DNA of 64,000 nt from assembly GCA_043228905.1 (NCBI GenBank), contig JBHGNT010000003.1, forward strand, positions 1,736,001-1,800,000, written 5' to 3'. Positions 59,280 through 64,000 of this stretch are shown here, one piece after another; position 1 is the first letter of the stretch, and the number at the start of each line of letters is the position of its first letter. The stretch is from Azolla caroliniana (taxonomy: Eukaryota > Polypodiophyta). The notes under the pieces were generated by a model. That model was not told the DNA's origin and did not search any database. It saw only the letters and a program-made list of their open reading frames with translations. The position numbers were made by a program, and so were the translations under genes.

Positions 59280-62200
59280 AAAGTCGAGGTATTCATCACA
59301 ACATGAGTTTGCGAGGTAAATTGATTGGTACGAGACATATGCTATATTTGACAGTATAATGTTAATGGTAGCAATAAAATCGTTCAATGTTGAAAAAAAA
59401 TGTGCAATGATGCATTGCATGCGAAGATGGATATACCTTGATTTACTATTTATCGAGTCGAAAGTTAAATCCCGCAAGGAGGCAAAGTTGTGAGACTGGG
59501 ATGATACATTAATAATTCTCCCCTCAACTCTACTAACTTTTGCAGTCTCAATCATAGTTGGAAGCAATAATTTTGTCAAAAGAAAGTGCCCTAGGGAAAT
59601 CAAATTGGATAGAAATTTAGGTTCTTCAAAAGATAGTGTCCTAGGGTAATAAAGTCCAATAGAAGTGTACTACACTACACATTCATTGAAAGTTTTGCTA
59701 TGCATGTACCATGACGTACCAAGATAATTTGTTGCAAAGTTTAACTCTATACCATCCTTTGATAGTTGAAATGGGCCTCCCAACATCCCTGCATTATTAC
59801 TTTCGAAAGAACTTCATTGTTAGGATGTACTCATGTGACAAGTAAGACTTGGAACTATCCATGCATCAAGTAGTCACTTTACTATTCCATAAATGTTATG
59901 CTAACCCAGTACTATCACATGTTCATTTTAGATAGCAATGCATATCCCGCTTGAGCCACCCTCGTATTTATTAAAATAACCATAACCTCTCAACATATAC
60001 TAGCATAAAACTTTGTAGAACATGTAATTCTTGGAAAGTTAGGGAGTACATAATATAGATAAAAGCTAAGACGTTAGGGATATTTTGATGTTTTCCCTTA
60101 AAAAAACCTTCATTCATCTTGAAAAGACATTTGTGTACATACATCAATATGTTCAAAGGGGTTCCCGCGGACTTGAATGTAGCGCAAAATTTATGTACCG
60201 AATGCAATGAGCTGACATCAACCTCCATAACTTGTATGTTTACATCCCCAACATCATTTATGATGGATCTCTTTGCACGTTCACCAGCGTCAACATTTCT
60301 TACTGCCATCACAATATTCACACCTCGTAATGCCAATACTCTAGCTGTTTCGAGGCCTAGTCCACTTGAGGCACCTGCATGGGACATGATTTTACTTCAT
60401 AACCAATTTCATGTGAAAATATATCAAGTTTCCCGAGGGGTTGTACTTCTAGCATTTTGTGAGTTGGGGTTGCTCATGGTTGCAATTTATATGTTTCCCA
60501 CCACTTTTGTTTTTTTTCATATGGTAAGAACAAAATTTGTCTTTCTTTTTATTACTTTTTAGAACTTTCAACGAAAATGATAGTGAGAGAGAGAGAGACA
60601 ATAGTATAAAGGAGGGTTGTACCTAAATTGTAAAGCAAAAGAGAATTGCAATAAGACAAATTTTGATGAAATAACTTTTGTAGGAGCCTTATGGCATTGT
60701 GATAGTTCAACTAGAAATGAGCATGAGATACTCTATGGTGTGGTGTTGGGTAGAACTTACTTCCACTACAATTAATGAATTTGAGCTGCCAAGGTTGGGT
60801 AGAATTATTCAACTCAAGATATTAAGATTAGCACTGACATGATAGAATTTGGGTTGTTCTTATCTTAGGTGATGGGTTGCAGTTTAGATAAGCGGAATGA
60901 TGGTGATGACGCGAATGTTGATTTTCTTAAGTTGTTGGACATAGTTGGGACACGATCATATAAACTTTCAGGTAGATAGAGGAACCCAAACGTTTTGGTT
61001 CAACGATAATATGAGGGTGACCATTGTGTTAATAGGCTAGGGTGGCATAAACAAATTTTGTCCAAGGAAAAATAACATAAGAGAGGACATGAACACTCAA
61101 AACATATGTGTACACAATCATATATAAACTTTCAGGTAGATAGAGGAACCCAAAAGTTTTGGTTCAGCGATAATATGAGGGTGGCCATTGTGTTAATAGG
61201 CTAGACTGGCATAAACAAAAATTGTCCAAGAAAAAATAACATAAGAGAGGAGATGAACACACAAAACATATGCGTTCAGGCAGATAGAGGAACCCAAAAG
61301 TTTAGGTTCAACGATAATATGAGGGTGACCATTGTGTTAATAGGCTAGGGTGGCATAAACAAAAATTGTCCAAGAAAAAATAACATAAGAGAGGACATGA
61401 ACACAAAAATTGTCAAGGTGGACAACATATGAGAAAACAAGTTGGCCATATAATAATATTATTATTAAGATGGATAAATGAATATAATAAAATTTAGGAA
61501 CGTGAACATCTAAGAACACAAAGAGCTTTGTCCATGAGACCATTATGGCAAATATGCTAAGACTATAGCCTAACAAGAATCCCCTCAATCTTCTCCAAGT
61601 AGCCACGATAAAACATCCATGATTTCCCTTCACACATAAACAAAGGTCACAAAAGATCATTGCTAGGAATCATCAAATTTCCTGTTTGGGGAGCACTCTT
61701 GAGCCCTCAAGTTTTTTTTTAATGCCCTTGAGTTTCCATTTATTTTCATGAATGATTAATTGACGAAATGAATTGAATCACATATGATTGTATAAATCAG
61801 CCATATATTCAAACATTAGTTATATAATTAAGCAACCCAACTTCATGTAATTTGATAATTTAATAAATTAATTACTTCTATTATAATTTTAACTTGAGAG
61901 TAAAAACTCTAGAATACCCTCAATTTTTTCTTTATTTCTCAGATTGCCCCCAAGATTTAATTGATTGCCCTTGAGCTTTCATTATTTCTCAAAATGCACT
62001 CAATCACCCTACCCTCCCTCCTCCCCAAATAGAGAAGAAATGGATAATCAACAATAATAATCGCTCAAATAACACATGTACCAAGGGCATTCATCGAATT
62101 ACTGAAAACTTGTGCACATATCAAGAAAATAAAGGAAATCAGTTGGAGATTCTTGCATATAGATTTACGATATAAACGATATAAATTGTTTACCAGTGAT

Positions 62201-62347
62201 GATAGCAGTGAGGTGGGAGAGGTGAAGGCCATCTGTAACATCCTCGGCGGTCGCATATGCATCGAAACCGAAGGCTCCTGGGCTCTTGAAATCCTTGAAG
62301 ATCAAACCGATGAGCTCCAACAATGGACTAGTAGTAGAGGAAGCCAT
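57885..62347 (-). CDS. Short-chain dehydrogenase/reductase, TIC32/retinol-dehydrogenase-like
   Basis: NADP(H)-dependent oxidoreductase; plant relatives include the chloroplast-envelope protein TIC32 and other SDRs with unknown substrate. Eight exons join in frame with GT-AG introns: 62347-62194, 60374-60143, 59799-59720, 59590-59437, 58947-58869, 58782-58701, 58531-58476 and 58058-57885, for 336 residues. Motifs: cofactor loop TGASSGLG (exon 1/2 joint), NNAGML, RIINVSS with the catalytic Ser, YARSK with the catalytic Tyr and Lys, and NSIHPGIILTNI. The C-terminal part (GVSGKYF) matches the family. The start was chosen for the segment FDAYATAEDVTDGL, equivalent to the TIC32 STAEEVT region. Introns contain (AG)n (about 59240-59274) and a triple repeat. 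Substrate unknown. Confidence 0.93.
60970..61400. repeat. Three-unit tandem repeat in SDR intron 1
   Basis: Units start at AGGTAGATAGAGGAACCCAA (60970, 61134) and AGGCAGATAGAGGAACCC (61278). Each carries GGTGACCATTGTGTTAATAG or a close variant. Lengths are about 164, 144 and 123. No coding. Confidence 0.85.
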
Positions 62348-62445
62348 CTCACAAAGTCTCTCTAATCTTACACACACACACGATATAATATTTTTTCTCT
62401 CTTTAGCTTCCTCATGCACAAACTACACGTTCTACTCACGTCATG

Positions 62446-62655
62446 CACTATTTTCACTCACACTCTCTATCAAACAATACCTGGACCTTTTGTCCCTCTC
62501 ACTTTCCTTTTATCCCTCCCTCCCACAATGGACTAGTAGTAGAGGAAGCCATCTCACAAAGTCTCTATAACACTATTTTCACTCACACTCTCTATCGAAC
62601 ACTACCTGAACCATTTGTCCCTCTCACTTTCCTTTTATCCCCCCCCCCCCCCTTT
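62446..62655. repeat. Tandem duplication upstream of the SDR gene
   Basis: CACTATTTTCACTCACACTC occurs at 62446 and again at 62571. In addition, the 41 bases around the SDR start codon (62321-62361) recur at 62526-62566. The second copy brings its own ATG. Confidence 0.85.
62499..62552 (-). CDS. Possible upstream ORF copied from the SDR start
   Basis: The duplicated start region gives an ATG at 62552 in the same context as the real start and encodes the same first nine residues (MASSTTSPL), then runs out to a stop after 17 codons. It matters only if transcription starts above 62552, which the sequence does not show. Confidence 0.35.
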   Translation of the reverse strand: MASSTTSPLWEGGIKGK

Positions 62656-62829
62656 CAACCATCAATTTCAAACCTTACCTCATCAATTTCACATGCCGTT
62701 TTAACTCATTGTCTCTATCAAACACTCTCTCGGCATTTGTCCCCCTCACTTTTTTATTGTCTCCGTGGGCTTTACGACAATCCACCTTAACTCTCACTTG
62801 CCTACCTCCACCCACCTCCTTCTATTAAT

Positions 62830-64000
62830 ATATAGTTATTAAACCCTATAGTGCCATTGATTCTGAAAAAGGTGGGCTGTTTTTCTTTCAAGGCAATATA
62901 TTCGCTCCAATTTTCAAACAAATCTAGCACCTTTTCTCTTTGAAGCCGAGAGAGAGTACACGATATCCCCAATAATAAACATGAAGGTCCTCGTGATGTT
63001 GAGTGTTCATTAAGACATGATAGTCAATGTGATTGTACACGTTGCTATTGTTCCTCCTTATGTACTTCCGATGTGAGATGACGATATTTTTTACTTTTTG
63101 CAAGGTAATTTCTTGAATCAAATATTTTGATAGTTTTTTGTCTTTCATTATAGATTATATTGTGATTAAATAGACATTTGTTTAGTTGTGCAATTATAGA
63201 ACGACACATTATTTACTTGATTATCTAGTTAGAGAATCTCCTCGATAAGTCATTTAGGTTAACGAGACCATGCTTATTCAAGTTATCGTATTCCCCCAAA
63301 AATGAGGTAATTCCTACTTACAATCAACATCTATTATTCAAGGTTCAGAATCATCTTACATATTAACATGGCTTGTCTCCACTTACTCAATATGAACCAT
63401 CTTCTTGTCCTTGCTTCTTATGGGGGCCTCATTGTCCGCATGGCATTCATTGTCACAATGTCAATTGTTGGTTACTTAACACACACGCCACTCGTATTCG
63501 TTCCCTCTTAAATGCTCACAAGGTTCGCCCATTTTTCTTTTGTGATATATGAAGGCCTTTGGACAAACCTGGCACATGGCATTTAGATTGTGGTCCCAGT
63601 CATTTTTAAAAACTTGTGTTCCTTGCTTGAGCATGGATTATCCTCTGACCCAAACATTTGCATTGATTGTCCTTTTACAATTTAAGACATGCTAAAACAT
63701 TTCTGACACAATTCGTGCTAGTAAGAATCAAACCCAATCAATGGTGTCTCACAACTTTATGACGAGTTCTACTTGAACGGATGCACATACCCCGTGAATT
63801 ATTATAGTTTTCACAACTTTCAAAAAGGAATGCATGGGCAAACTCATGCAAATGAACACACAATTGCTATCATGTTCCTAACTTAACAAGATGAATGAAA
63901 TGCAATGCTTACCTAAAATCATTATATTTTCACATCTTTATGGAAAGAATTTGATTAGAAAAAGGGGATGTTTACTACCTTTGCAAATCATCATTAGAAG
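62830..64000. other. Gene-free right flank
   Basis: A+T-rich sequence with no recognised gene, RNA or repeat pair. The SDR promoter should lie at its left edge. Confidence 0.5.

Overview
The window is nuclear DNA of a land plant, most likely a seed plant. The evidence is three intron-containing housekeeping genes with canonical GT-AG introns, Ty3-type retrotransposons including a chromovirus with an initiator-Met-tRNA primer site, and an A+T-rich background. Species cannot be named.

Host genes lie at the two ends. Left: a complete five-exon ubiquitin C-terminal hydrolase of the UCHL5/UCH37 type (+, 1482-5176) and a complete three-exon THUMP/RlmL-type rRNA methyltransferase (-, 9915-6555). 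Right: a complete eight-exon short-chain dehydrogenase resembling TIC32/retinol-dehydrogenase-like proteins (-, 62347-57885). All exon joins keep frame and none of the three shows a premature stop.

Almost everything from 13.79 to 57.10 kb is one nested stack of mobile elements, reconstructed from terminal repeats and target-site duplications (TSDs). The outermost is an old LTR element (13792-57104). Inside it, with TSD AAAA and matching terminal inverted repeats (TIRs), lies a DNA transposon, Tn2 (14693-56384). Tn2 was split by a young chromovirus H (48348-53550, TSD GTAGA) and by a complex made of elements L (18.15-21.9 kb, +) and I (21.9-23.15 plus 44.64-46.9 kb, -). Element I was interrupted by J (23151-44638, TSD CCCAC), a Ty3 element whose pol looks Tf1/sushi-like. 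J holds a 650-bp solo-LTR-like insert (TSD GTAAT), a decayed element K, three LTRs of family E, and a second copy of the DNA transposon, Tn1 (23860-31510, TSD GTTT).

The main discovery is that DNA transposon family. Tn1 is 7651 bp with 37-bp TIRs and two divergently transcribed genes: a DDE/RNase-H-like transposase candidate (-), and a nuclear-type protein joining a ParB-like domain to a beta-class N6-adenine/N4-cytosine DNA methyltransferase (+), an architecture otherwise familiar from bacteria and phages. Tn2 carries the same two genes in the same divergent layout, so the pair moves as a unit. Both copies have long palindromes with 19-21-bp arms at the same place, just after the first methyltransferase exon, with the same layout but different sequence. 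Both sets of genes now carry stop codons.

Other notable points: J appears able to prime reverse transcription with its own mRNA 5' end; the E LTRs show a start-to-start junction on one target site, which implies an inversion; and the K gag has seven in-frame stops, all explicable by C-to-T or G-to-A change.
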